Position numbers and translations under genes: made by a program
Shown here: in pieces, positions 16,304 through 24,873 of the stretch
Layout of the letters: the number at the start of each line of letters is the position of its first letter
Numbering within the stretch: position 1 is the stretch's first letter
Notes under the pieces: model-generated
Databases searched by the model: none
The model's input: only the letters and a program-made list of their open reading frames with translations
Told to the model about the DNA's origin: nothing
Source of the DNA: JAWWOL01 sp963797535
GTDB taxonomy: Bacteria; Actinomycetota; Actinomycetes; JAWWOL01
NCBI GenBank assembly: GCA_963797535.1
Contig: CAWCPQ010000001.1
Location: forward strand, 744,001-808,000
Length of the DNA stretch: 64,000 nt
Direction: 5' to 3'

Positions 16304-17749
16304 ATGGATGAGTACGCCGCCGCCGCGGTCGAGGCCGCGCTCGCTGCCGGGGCGCGCTATGCCGACGCCCGCGTGATGATCTCCAAGTCCGAGTCGATGT
16401 CCGCGCAGAACGCTGTGGTGGAGCGGCTGCAGCAGGACGAGACCGCGGGTGTGGGCGTCCGCGCGCTGGTCGGCGCCTCCTGGGGATTCTTCGCCTCACC
16501 GACGCTTTCCACGGCCTCGGCCAAGGACGCCGGGCACCGCGCAGCCGAGATCGCGAGAGCCAGCGGACTGGTCTCGGGACCGGACCTCAATCTCGCCGAT
16601 GCCGGCGGCAACGGACCCAAAGTGGCGTCCTGGAGCAGCGAGTGCCTCGAGGACCCGCTGTCGGTACCGCTGTCGGAGAAGGGCGATCTGCTGGTCGCCG
16701 TCACCGCGGCGATGCACCAGGCCGGGGTCCAGCTGGCGCAGGCCGCGTACTCGATCTGGGACACCCGCAAGTGGTTCGTCTCCAGCGAGGGTCACCGGAT
16801 CGACCAGCACATCCGCGAGTGCGGCGCCTGGTCGAGCGCGACCGCGGTGGGGGAGCACGAGACCCAGCGCCGCTCCTACCCCGGCGTACGCGGACAGTTC
16901 GGCACTCGCGGCTGGGAACAGGTCCGCGAGATCGACCTGCTCGGCGCGTCGGCACGGCTGGCGGACGAGGCGCAGGCGCTGCTGCGAGCGCCCCTGTGCC
17001 CGGCCGAGGAGACCACGCTGATCCTCGGGGCCAACCAGATGGCGCTGCAGATCCACGAGTCGGTCGGGCATGCGACCGAGCTCGACCGGATCCTCGGTTG
17101 GGAAGCAGCTTTCGCCGGTACGAGCTGGCTCGACCTGGCGCAGATGGGGTCGCTGCGCTTCGGGTCGCCGTTGATGAACGTGGTCGCCGACGCGTCCCTG
17201 CCCGGTGGGCTCGGGTCCTTCGGGTTCGACGACGAGGGCACTGCGGCGCACCGGGTCGACATCGTGAAGGACGGGATCTGGGTCGGCGTTCTGTCCGGCA
17301 GGGACTCCGCCTCACTCGCAGGCATCACCAGCGGCGGCTGCGTCCGGGCCGACGGCTTCAACCGGATGCCGATGGTGCGGATGACCAACATCGGCCTGCT
17401 GCCCGGTGACTCCTCGCTGGAGGAGATGATCGCCGACACCGACGACGGAATCTTCATGGATACCAACCGTTCATGGTCCATCGACGACAGGCGGCTGAAC
17501 TTTCAGTTCGGCTGCGAGATCGCCTGGGAGATCAAGAACGGAAAGCGTGGGCGGATGCTGCGCAACCCGACCTACACCGGCATCAGCCCCACGTTCTGGG
17601 GGTCGATGGACCGGGTGGGCGGCCCGGACGAATGGGTTGTCATGGGCACGCCCAACTGCGGCAAGGGACAGCCGATGCAGGTCGGTCACACCGGCCACCC
17701 GACCGTGCCGGCCAGGTTTTCCAACGTTCGGGTGGGGGTGACCGGATGA
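16304..17749 (+). CDS. tldD: TldD-type metalloprotease subunit
   Basis: A 481-residue TldD/PmbA family protein, the catalytic half of a heterodimeric zinc protease that degrades unfolded small peptides and matures some RiPPs. The zinc site HESVGHATE (HExxxH) is intact, as are GSFGFDDEGTAAHRVDIV and the C-terminal GTPNCGKGQP with the conserved Cys. The downstream gene encodes its TldE partner, overlapping by 4 bases (ATGA). ATG 16304 follows directly a divergent promoter region. Confidence 0.93.
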   Translation: MDEYAAAAVEAALAAGARYADARVMISKSESMSAQNAVVERLQQDETAGVGVRALVGASWGFFASPTLSTASAKDAGHRAAEIARASGLVSGPDLNLADAGGNGPKVASWSSECLEDPLSVPLSEKGDLLVAVTAAMHQAGVQLAQAAYSIWDTRKWFVSSEGHRIDQHIRECGAWSSATAVGEHETQRRSYPGVRGQFGTRGWEQVREIDLLGASARLADEAQALLRAPLCPAEETTLILGANQMALQIHESVGHATELDRILGWEAAFAGTSWLDLAQMGSLRFGSPLMNVVADASLPGGLGSFGFDDEGTAAHRVDIVKDGIWVGVLSGRDSASLAGITSGGCVRADGFNRMPMVRMTNIGLLPGDSSLEEMIADTDDGIFMDTNRSWSIDDRRLNFQFGCEIAWEIKNGKRGRMLRNPTYTGISPTFWGSMDRVGGPDEWVVMGTPNCGKGQPMQVGHTGHPTVPARFSNVRVGVTG

Positions 17750-19119
17750 CCGATCGGGGGCAGGAGCCGGAGCAGGAGCAGCAGCTCGAGCTGGCCGAAC
17801 GGGTCGTGTCGCTGTGCGACAAGGGCGCCTCTGCCGACGTGATCGTACGAGCCGGCCACCACGCGCTGACCCGCTTCGCCAACTCGTTCATCCATCAGAA
17901 CGTCGCGGAGTCCGTCGCGTCGGTGTCGCTGAAGCTGTCCTACGACGGGCGGTCGGCCAGCGCGAGCACGACGTTCAGCCCGGACTCGTCGGGTCAGGAC
18001 CTCGACGATGTCCTGCGCGGCCTGGTGTCCCGTACGGCGGATGCGGCGCTGCTCAGGCCGGTCGACCCGGACTGGGTGGGCCCCGCCGAGCCGGCCCCGG
18101 CGAGGTTTTCGGGCAGCTATGACCACATGACAGCCCTGGCCAACCCTGCGGAGCGGGCGGGTCTGGTGCGCGACTTCGTCCACGCCGCTGACGGGCTGGA
18201 GACGGCGGGCTACTGCGAGACCATCGGTTCCGTGGTCGCGTTCGCCAACTCGGCCGGACAGCGGATCGCCGGCCGGACCAGCTCCGCCACGCTGGACGGC
18301 GTCGCCCGTACCCACGGCTCGGACGCGTCAGCACGGCGGACGTCGAGCTCGATGGCCGACCTCGACGGGGTGGTGCTCGGCAGACGGGCGGCTGCGAGAG
18401 CCGCCGCGGCGCTGGACGCCGGCGACATCGAACCCGGCCCGTACGAAGTCGTCATCGAGCCCAGCTGTGTCTCGGACATGATGTTTTTCCTTTCCTGGCA
18501 GGGATTCAACGGCAAGGCGGTGAACGAAGGGAGATCCTTCGTACGGCTGGGGGAGCCGCAGTTCGACCAGCACATCAACCTCTGGGACGACGCCGGCGAC
18601 CCTCGCTCGATCGGATTGCCTTTCGATGCCGAGGGCACGCCACGACGGCGGGTTGAGCTGGTGCGCGACGGCATCGCCGTCGGACTCGCCCATGACCGGC
18701 GTACGGCGCGAGTAGCCGGCGACTCCTCGACCGGCCATGCGATCGAGGGCGGCGAGAGCGAGGGCGCACTGGCCTGCAACCTGCTGCTGGGCACCGGACA
18801 GCACGATGTCGACGACCTCGTCAGCCACATGGGTCGCGGGCTCCTGGTGACCGACCTCTGGTACACCCGTGTGCTCGACCCGCGGACTCTCGTGGTGACC
18901 GGCCTCACCCGCAACGGCGTCTTTCTGGTCGAGGACGGCCAAGTCGTGCGGCCCGTGGGCAACTTGCGGTTCACCCAGTCCTACATCGAGGCGCTCGGAC
19001 CGGGGCGCGTGCTGGGAGTCGGATCGGTGCCGGAGATGCAGCGGCAGTACGGCGGGGTCTACTCGATGCCCGCACTCCACTTGGCGTCGTGGAACTTCAC
19101 CGGTGGGGCCAAGGGCTGA
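17746..19119 (+). CDS. tldE: TldE/PmbA metalloprotease partner subunit
   Basis: A 457-residue TldD/PmbA protein without the HExxxH zinc motif, as expected for TldE. Family landmarks are RFANSFIHQNVAESVASVSL near the N-terminus, EVVIEPSCVSDMMFFLSWQGF, SIGLPFDAEGTPRRRVELVRDG and VTGLTRNGVFLVEDGQV. The ATG at 17746 overlaps the tldD stop, and the stop overlaps the NUDIX gene start (TGATG). The open frame is longer upstream but that part lies in tldD. TldD and TldE form the active heterodimer. Confidence 0.93.
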   Translation: MTDRGQEPEQEQQLELAERVVSLCDKGASADVIVRAGHHALTRFANSFIHQNVAESVASVSLKLSYDGRSASASTTFSPDSSGQDLDDVLRGLVSRTADAALLRPVDPDWVGPAEPAPARFSGSYDHMTALANPAERAGLVRDFVHAADGLETAGYCETIGSVVAFANSAGQRIAGRTSSATLDGVARTHGSDASARRTSSSMADLDGVVLGRRAAARAAAALDAGDIEPGPYEVVIEPSCVSDMMFFLSWQGFNGKAVNEGRSFVRLGEPQFDQHINLWDDAGDPRSIGLPFDAEGTPRRRVELVRDGIAVGLAHDRRTARVAGDSSTGHAIEGGESEGALACNLLLGTGQHDVDDLVSHMGRGLLVTDLWYTRVLDPRTLVVTGLTRNGVFLVEDGQVVRPVGNLRFTQSYIEALGPGRVLGVGSVPEMQRQYGGVYSMPALHLASWNFTGGAKG

Positions 19120-19625
19120 TGTCCGGTCTGCTGGACTATCCACGGCGCCTCGGCTTTGCCATCTTCGGTCGCCTTCCCCGGCGGGTCCGGGTCTGGGCGG
19201 TGCGTGCGGGCACGCCCGGGTTCACCGTCGGCGCCCTGGTGCTGCTGCAGCGCGGCGACGACACCTCCTCGGTGCTGCTCGTCCATCAGCGGCACACGCG
19301 CCAGTGGGCCCTCCCCGGCGGTCTGTTACGTCGCGGCGAGGGCGCTCCGGAGGGTCTGCGTCGAGAGGTGTCAGAGGAACTCGGCATCGATCTCGACATG
19401 GCCGATGCCACCCATGCTGTCGGGGTTCTGGTGGACCCGCGGTCGCGACGGGTCGATGTCCTGTTCGCCTGCGCTCTGGCTGCCGACGCTGGGACGCCGG
19501 TGCCTTCGCACGTGGAGGTCGCGGACATCCGGTGGTGCACGGTCGGCGACCTGCCCGTGGTCACGGCGATCACGGCTGAGGTGCTGGCGGAGTACCAAGC
19601 CCGCGGATTGCTGGATGTTGTCTGA
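19119..19625 (+). CDS. NUDIX hydrolase
   Basis: A 168-residue protein with a complete NUDIX box, GLLRRGEGAPEGLRREVSEE then LGI (G-x5-E-x7-REVSEELGI), for Mg-dependent cleavage of a nucleoside diphosphate linked to X. A basic N-terminal stretch (FGRLPRRVRVWAVRAG) precedes the domain. The substrate cannot be inferred. It is translationally coupled to tldE upstream and overlaps the nucleotidyltransferase gene by 11 bases downstream. Confidence 0.9.
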   Translation: MSGLLDYPRRLGFAIFGRLPRRVRVWAVRAGTPGFTVGALVLLQRGDDTSSVLLVHQRHTRQWALPGGLLRRGEGAPEGLRREVSEELGIDLDMADATHAVGVLVDPRSRRVDVLFACALAADAGTPVPSHVEVADIRWCTVGDLPVVTAITAEVLAEYQARGLLDVV

Positions 19626-20376
19626 CGAGCTGTGCGGCGTGGTGCTGGCCGCCGGAGCCGGTACGCGGCTGCGGCCACTGACCCTCGAGCTGCCCAAAGC
19701 CTTGTGCCCGGTCGGCGGAGTCCCGCTGGTCGATCTCGGGCTGGAACGCCTGCGTGCGTTGGGGATTTCCTCGCTTGCAGTCAACGTGCACGCGTTTCCC
19801 GAGGCAATGACCGAACACCTGACCAGCGGTGTGCGGCTGTCGTACGAGTCGCCCGAGGCAATGGGCACGGCGGGCGCACTGGGTGTGCTCAGGCCGTGGA
19901 TAGCCGGCCGGGCAACGATTGTCACCAACGCGGACGCCTACCTCGCCGGTTCATGGGAGCCTCTGCTGGCGGGTTGGGACGGGTCGTCGATCCGGCTGGG
20001 CGTCGTCGCTGACATCGTACGGCCGGACTTCGATGGTCGCTGGCGCTACGCCGGGATGTGCGCCATGCCATGGGCCGATGTCGCTGAGCTGCAGGCCGAG
20101 CCCACCGGTCTCTACGAAGTCTCATGGCGCGCTGCGCTGGCGGCGGGCAGGCTCGAGCTGGTCGCCCTGGAGGGCCCGTTCGTCGACTGCGGCACTCCGG
20201 CGGACTATCTCGCCGCGAACATGCTGGCGTCCGGAGGGACGACCGTCGTGGGGACCGGCGCTGTGGTGGAGGGAGTCGCCGAGCGGTGCGTGCTGTGGCC
20301 GGGTGCCAGGGTTGCTGCGGACGAGCGGCTGGTCGACGCGATCCGTACCGCATCCGGCCTCACCGTCCGGGGATGA
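19615..20376 (+). CDS. sugar-nucleotidyltransferase-like protein
   Basis: A 253-residue protein with the pyrophosphorylase signature VVLAAGAGTRLRPLTLELPK near the N-terminus, then CPVGGVPLVDLGLERL, IVTNADAYLAGSW (the metal-binding NAD variant of the usual DGD) and FVDCGTPADYLAANM. These define the NDP-sugar pyrophosphorylase fold (RmlA/GlmU/MurU-like). Its size and lack of a left-handed beta-helix resemble MurU-type sugar-1-phosphate nucleotidyltransferases. ATG at 19615 or TTG at 19618 are both possible starts. It belongs to the tld operon. Confidence 0.82.
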   Translation: MLSDELCGVVLAAGAGTRLRPLTLELPKALCPVGGVPLVDLGLERLRALGISSLAVNVHAFPEAMTEHLTSGVRLSYESPEAMGTAGALGVLRPWIAGRATIVTNADAYLAGSWEPLLAGWDGSSIRLGVVADIVRPDFDGRWRYAGMCAMPWADVAELQAEPTGLYEVSWRAALAAGRLELVALEGPFVDCGTPADYLAANMLASGGTTVVGTGAVVEGVAERCVLWPGARVAADERLVDAIRTASGLTVRG

Positions 20377-20377
20377 T

Positions 20378-21184
20378 GTGACCGTGCTCGAGATCACCGA
20401 CCCGGCCGACCCGCGACTGGCCGACTACCAGGACCTCACCGACGTCGCGCTGCGGATGGCGGTCGAGCCGGAGCACGGGATCTTCATCGCCGAGGGCGAG
20501 CTGGTGATCCGGCGGGCGTTGCGATCCGGCTACCGGATGCGGTCTGCGCTGATGTCGCCGCGGTGGTACGAGAGCCTCGACCCCGAGCTGGCGGTCGCCG
20601 AGGGTGACCTCTTCGTCGCCGCGGACGAGGTGCTCGAGCAGGTGACCGGGTTCCACGTGCACCGCGGTGCCCTCGCGTCGTTCGCTCGCAAGCCGCTGCC
20701 CTCCGCTGCTGACGTGCTGGCGACCTCGTACCGCGTGGCTGTCCTCGACACGGTCAACAACCCGACCAACCTCGGCGCGATCATTCGCAGCGCCGCTGGG
20801 CTCGGCATGGACGCGGTGCTGCTGTGCCCGCGCAGTGTCGACCATCTGTACCGGCGATCGATCAGAGTCTCGATGGGAGAGGTGTTCTCGCTGCCGGTGG
20901 CCCGGCTCGAACCGCCCTGGCCGGCCGGGCTGGGCGTCATCCGCCAGGCCGGGTTCCGGATGCTAGCGCTGACTCCGGGGGAGCAGGCGGTCCCGCTCGA
21001 CCAGCTCTCGCTCGGCCGTGACGACAAGGTCGCGTTGCTGTTCGGTGCCGAGGGACCGGGGCTCTCCCCGCGGGTGCTCGATTTCGCCGACGCCACCGTA
21101 CGAATTCCCATGGCGCACGGCGTCGACTCACTCAACGTCGGTGCTGCCGCTGCCGTCGCGTTCTACGCGGTCGGGCGGCGCTAG
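20378..21184 (+). CDS. TrmH/SpoU-family RNA 2'-O-methyltransferase
   Basis: A 268-residue SPOUT methyltransferase. The N-terminal substrate-binding domain (EHGIFIAEGELVIRRAL) is followed by the knotted catalytic domain with motif 1 VLDTVNNPTNLGAIIRSAAG, motif 2 LLFGAEGPGLSP and motif 3 RIPMAHGVDSLNVGAAAAVA. It should methylate a ribose in rRNA or tRNA; the exact target is not evident. GTG at 20378 begins one base after the preceding stop (TGA at 20374-20376). Last gene of the tld operon. Confidence 0.9.
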   Translation: MTVLEITDPADPRLADYQDLTDVALRMAVEPEHGIFIAEGELVIRRALRSGYRMRSALMSPRWYESLDPELAVAEGDLFVAADEVLEQVTGFHVHRGALASFARKPLPSAADVLATSYRVAVLDTVNNPTNLGAIIRSAAGLGMDAVLLCPRSVDHLYRRSIRVSMGEVFSLPVARLEPPWPAGLGVIRQAGFRMLALTPGEQAVPLDQLSLGRDDKVALLFGAEGPGLSPRVLDFADATVRIPMAHGVDSLNVGAAAAVAFYAVGRR

Positions 21185-21361
21185 CGCTTCGAAGGCTGCC
21201 TCGACAGGATCGTGCACAACGGCGAGAACGGTCACCACGCCGGCCGTGCCGACCACGAGTGCGCCGAGCCACCGATTGCGTCGGCAGGGGCCCCGGAGGA
21301 ACGAGACAAGGGCGTCTGCGGCAGCGTCATCCATCCGGTCGACCCAGCCAATGATGCCCAT
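21128..21361 (-). CDS. possible small membrane protein
   Basis: A 77-residue open frame with a charged N-terminus (MGIIGWVDRMDDAAADALVS), one good transmembrane segment WLGALVVGTAGVVTVLAVV (about residues 31-49) and a hydrophilic tail. It is the only plausible coding sequence in the gap between trmH and the RsbQ-like gene. Its last 57 bases overlap trmH on the opposite strand, and the ribosome binding site is weak. I do not recognise a family. Confidence 0.4.
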   Translation of the reverse strand: MGIIGWVDRMDDAAADALVSFLRGPCRRNRWLGALVVGTAGVVTVLAVVHDPVEAAFEALAPPDRVERDGSGSTDVE

Positions 21362-21521
21362 GCCTTGAGACTACGGGGACCGCTCGTGCCGGTGCCGTCG
21401 CCGGTCCTGCACACCGTTGCTGTCGTCGGGTACGCGGCTGGTGGAATCGAAGGTGCCCAGCTCAGCCCTTGAGCAATGGCGATCGCGCTTCCGCCAGCAC
21501 TGTGGCTGCTAGCCTCGGGGC

Positions 21522-22337
21522 ATGTCAGCCTCGGACCGCTTCAACGTCAAGATCATGGGTCCGGACGACGCCCAGCCGATGCTTTTTGCCCACGGTTTCG
21601 GGTGTGACCAGCGGATGTGGCGGCACGTCGCGCCAAGGTTTGCCGACCGCTACCGGGTCATCACCTTCGACAACATGGGCGCCGGCGGGTCGGACCCGCA
21701 GGGTTACGATCCGGAGCGCTACGCCAGCCTCGGGGCCTACGCCGACGACGTGCTCGCGATCTGCCATGAGGTCGACCTGCACGACGTGATCTTCGTCGGC
21801 CACTCGGTGTCGTCGATGGTCGGCGCGCTCGCGGCCATCAAGGAGCCGGAGCTGTTTGCCCGCCTGGTGTTCGTCAGCCCTTCCGCCCGCTACATCAACG
21901 ACCCGCCCTATGTCGGCGGCTTCACCGAGGACGACATCACCGAGCTGCTGGAGTCGCTGGACAGCAACTACCTCGGCTGGTCCGGTGCCATGGCTCCGGT
22001 GATCATGGGCAACGCCGATCGGCCGGAGCTGGGCGACGAACTGACCGACAGCTTCTGCCGCACCGACCCGGCCGTCGCCAGCCAGTTCGCCAGGGTGACC
22101 TTCCTGTCGGACAACCGGGCCGACCTGCACCGCGTGACCACGCCAACCCTGGTGCTCCAGTGCAACGACGACGTGATCGCGCCGATCGTGGTCGGGGAGT
22201 TCGTACGGGACCAGCTGCCCAACGCCACCTTTGTCCTGCTCGACGCGACCGGACACTGCCCCAACCTGAGTGCTCCCGACGCAACAGCCAACGCCATCGA
22301 GGCCTTCCTGGCCGAGGCACCGGTGCCGGCGCGGTGA
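21522..22337 (+). CDS. RsbQ/KAI2-like alpha/beta hydrolase
   Basis: A 271-residue alpha/beta hydrolase closely resembling Bacillus RsbQ and plant KAI2/D14: FAHGFGCDQRMWRHVAP, FDNMGAGGSDP, the nucleophile GHSVSSM (Ser95), the Asp in CNDDVIAP and the His in TGHCPNLSAP. In Bacillus, RsbQ activates the PAS-PP2C phosphatase RsbP in the energy-stress branch of SigB control. Here the next gene is exactly a PAS-PP2C phosphatase, overlapping by 4 bases, so the two probably form the same sensor pair. The small-molecule ligand is unknown. Confidence 0.9.
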   Translation: MSASDRFNVKIMGPDDAQPMLFAHGFGCDQRMWRHVAPRFADRYRVITFDNMGAGGSDPQGYDPERYASLGAYADDVLAICHEVDLHDVIFVGHSVSSMVGALAAIKEPELFARLVFVSPSARYINDPPYVGGFTEDDITELLESLDSNYLGWSGAMAPVIMGNADRPELGDELTDSFCRTDPAVASQFARVTFLSDNRADLHRVTTPTLVLQCNDDVIAPIVVGEFVRDQLPNATFVLLDATGHCPNLSAPDATANAIEAFLAEAPVPAR

Positions 22338-23503
22338 CCGCCGAGGAACCCCGTTCCGGCTTTCACGAAGCATTGCTCGAGGACGATCCCGAGCTGCTCT
22401 ACGACCTGGCGCCGTGCGGCTACCTTTCCACAACGCCTGACGGCGTCATCATCAAGGTCAACCGGACCTTTCTGGTCTGGACCGGCTTCGACCGCAGCGA
22501 GCTCGTCGGTGAACGCACCTTCGTCGCCCTTCTCTCGCCCGGCGGACGGATCTATCACGAGACGCACTACGCGCCGCTGCTGCGAGTACACGGCAAGGCC
22601 GGCGGCATCGCCCTGGACATCGTCTGCAAGGACGGCACCCGTTTGCCGGTGCTGGTGAGCTCCGTTCTCGAACGCGACGCTGAGGGCAATCCGGTGGTGG
22701 TGCGCGCAGCCCTGTTCGACGCGACCGAGCGACGGTCCTACGAACGCGAGCTGCTCCGCGCAAAGACCGAAGCCGAGGCCGCGACCGAGAAGGCGTCGGC
22801 GATGGCGCAGACGCTGCAGCAGGTGCTGATTCCGCGGGAGCCGCCGATCGTGGCGGGGCTCGAGCTGTCCGCCGCCTACCGCCCCGCCCATGCCGGCGAC
22901 GAGGTCGGCGGCGACTTCTACGACTTCTTCGAAACTGCCGCGGGGGACTGGGTTTTCGCCATGGGGGACGTCTGCGGCAAGGGTGCGGAGGCGGCGGTCG
23001 TCACCGCACTCGTCCGCAGCACCCTGCGCGTTCTGGCACTGCGTCCGGACCAGCTGACCGGCGCGCTCGAGACCCTCAACGACGTGCTGCTGCGCCACAG
23101 TGACCGCTTCGCCACGGTCGCGTTGCTGTGGCTCCGCCGGCGCGAGTCCGGCTGGGTGGCGACCCTGAGCTGCGCGGGGCATCCTGTGCCGGTCCTGGTC
23201 AGACCCGGCGAGCAGCCCCGGTTCTTCGGGAGTACGGGGTCGCTCGTAGGGGCGATCGACGATCCGTCCTTCACCGTCGAGCAGTTCGTCCTGTCGCCGG
23301 GTGACGCCCTGCTGCTCTACACCGACGGCGTGACCGAGGGCCGTCGTGGCAGCGAGTTCTACGGTGAGCAGCGTCTCCTCGACGCCGTCGGCGGCGGATC
23401 CGCTGACGCGATGGTCGGCGCTGTCCTGGACGACGTGGTCGACTTCCAGGCCGGCGACCCGCGCGACGACATCGCCCTGCTGGCCGTACGAGTGCCGGAC
23501 TAG
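22334..23503 (+). CDS. RsbP-like PAS-PP2C serine phosphatase
   Basis: A 389-residue protein: an N-terminal PAS domain (about residues 18-135, YDLAPCGYLSTTPDGVIIKV), a coiled-coil linker (ERELLRAKTEAEAATEKAS), then a SpoIIE/PP2C domain with the metal aspartates in GDEVGGDFYDFF, MGDVCGKG, YTDGVTEGR and GDPRDDIALLAVR. It should dephosphorylate an anti-sigma-factor antagonist in the general stress response. GTG at 22334 overlaps the RsbQ-like stop. No anti-anti-sigma, anti-sigma or sigma gene lies nearby, so its target is elsewhere. Confidence 0.9.
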   Translation: MTAEEPRSGFHEALLEDDPELLYDLAPCGYLSTTPDGVIIKVNRTFLVWTGFDRSELVGERTFVALLSPGGRIYHETHYAPLLRVHGKAGGIALDIVCKDGTRLPVLVSSVLERDAEGNPVVVRAALFDATERRSYERELLRAKTEAEAATEKASAMAQTLQQVLIPREPPIVAGLELSAAYRPAHAGDEVGGDFYDFFETAAGDWVFAMGDVCGKGAEAAVVTALVRSTLRVLALRPDQLTGALETLNDVLLRHSDRFATVALLWLRRRESGWVATLSCAGHPVPVLVRPGEQPRFFGSTGSLVGAIDDPSFTVEQFVLSPGDALLLYTDGVTEGRRGSEFYGEQRLLDAVGGGSADAMVGAVLDDVVDFQAGDPRDDIALLAVRVPD

Positions 23504-23787
23504 CCCTCGTTCTTGGCCTTGTCCTTCCAGAACTTCGCCCGGCCCTTGGGCCCCATGTCGTAGAGCTCCTTGCACTCCGGGCACACCGGGAACTTGCTGG
23601 GGTCGCGGCCGGGCACCCACACCTTGCCGCACAGGGCGATGGTGGGGGAGCCGGTCATCGCCGACTCCATGATCGAATCCTTGAGCACGTAGTGGGCGAA
23701 GCGCTCGTGGTCACCGCTGTCGGGGAGGTAGGCGGGGACCGTCTCCTCGACGATCCGAGTGCCGGTCTCCTGAATGGTCTCCGTCAT
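23500..23787 (-). CDS. DUF3039 family protein
   Basis: A 95-residue protein matching actinobacterial DUF3039: ERFAHYVLKDSIMESAMTGS, then ALCGKVWVPGRDPSKFPVCPECKELY with three cysteines (one CxxC) that suggest a small zinc-binding site, and a basic C-terminus. Function is unknown. ATG at 23787 gives the family length; the open frame extends further upstream without support. Its stop overlaps the RsbP-like stop by 4 bases (convergent). Confidence 0.85.
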   Translation of the reverse strand: MTETIQETGTRIVEETVPAYLPDSGDHERFAHYVLKDSIMESAMTGSPTIALCGKVWVPGRDPSKFPVCPECKELYDMGPKGRAKFWKDKAKNEG

Positions 23788-23898
23788 GCGACCAGCCTGC
23801 CAGACGCTCGCGGCTACGGCGAGGCGGCGAGCGGAATGTTGCGCGTGCAACTACTGTTCGAGGCAGCACGAAGCAGATCACGTCAGCAGGAGGACACC

Positions 23899-24864
23899 AT
23901 GCCCGCCGTCACCCCCAACGACCTTCTCGTCCTGCCGCGGGTCCCCCGCCCCGCCGCAACCGTGGTTCAGCGCCCCGTCGTCACGACGGTTCGCAGCCGC
24001 GAGACCTTCGAGGGCGAGGGCTTTCCGGTACGCCGCCCGTTCCCCGGCAAGACCGCGCTGTCGGTCACGGACCCGTTCCTGCTGCTCGACCAGATGGGAG
24101 CCGTGGAGTACGCCCCTGGCGAGCCCAAGGGAACGCCCTGGCACCCGCACCGCGGTTTCGAGACCGTGACCTACATCATCGACGGCGCCTTCGAGCACCA
24201 GGACTCGACCGGTGGCGGCGGCCTGATCGCTGACGGCGCGACACAGTGGATGACAGCCGGCGCGGGCCTCCTGCACATCGAGACTCCGCCGGAGCGACTC
24301 GTCGCCAGCGGGGGGCTCTTCCACGGCGTCCAGCTCTGGGTCAACCTCCCCGCGGCACTGAAGATGACCGAGCCGCGCTACCAGGACATCGGGGCAGGAC
24401 AGGTGCGGCTGCTCGCCAGCGAGGACGGCGGTTCGCTCGTACGGCTGATCGCCGGCAACCTCGCCGGGTACGAGGGCCCCGGCATCACCTGGACCCCGAT
24501 CACCTACGCGCACGCGACAATCTCGCCGGGTGCGGAGCTGTCCATCCCGTGGCGGACCGACTTCAACGCCTTGGTCTACGTGCTGTCCGGCCACGGCTCG
24601 GTCGGCGTCGACCGGGTGCCGGTGACCACGGGCAGCCTCGCGATCTTCGGTGAGGGGGACGCGCTGACCGTTGCCGCCGACGCGAAGCAGGACGCGCCGA
24701 GCCCGTCGCTGGAGGTGCTGCTCCTGGGCGGGACCCCGCTGCGTGAGCCGATCGTGCACCACGGGCCGTTCGTCATGAACTCGCACACTGAGATCGCTCA
24801 GGCCATCGACGACTTCCAGGCCGGCCGGATGGGACAGATTCCGGTGAGCAGGGTCGGCGTCTAG
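23899..24864 (+). CDS. pirin family protein
   Basis: A 321-residue bicupin. The N-terminal cupin has the metal ligands in TPWHPHRGFETVTYIIDG and FEHQDSTGG; WMTAGAGLLHIET continues the barrel, and FNALVYVLSGHGSVG starts the C-terminal cupin. Pirins are iron-dependent; some act as quercetinases, others as redox-sensing cofactors. Which applies here is unclear. A perfect AGGAGG ribosome binding site lies 5 bases before ATG 23899, which fixes the start inside a longer open frame. Confidence 0.9.
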   Translation: MPAVTPNDLLVLPRVPRPAATVVQRPVVTTVRSRETFEGEGFPVRRPFPGKTALSVTDPFLLLDQMGAVEYAPGEPKGTPWHPHRGFETVTYIIDGAFEHQDSTGGGGLIADGATQWMTAGAGLLHIETPPERLVASGGLFHGVQLWVNLPAALKMTEPRYQDIGAGQVRLLASEDGGSLVRLIAGNLAGYEGPGITWTPITYAHATISPGAELSIPWRTDFNALVYVLSGHGSVGVDRVPVTTGSLAIFGEGDALTVAADAKQDAPSPSLEVLLLGGTPLREPIVHHGPFVMNSHTEIAQAIDDFQAGRMGQIPVSRVGV

Positions 24865-24873
24865 CGTGGCTGC

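Noticed and set aside
21968..23632. 554-codon minus-strand open frame
   Set aside because: Antisense to the RsbQ-like and RsbP-like genes, which have complete catalytic motifs.
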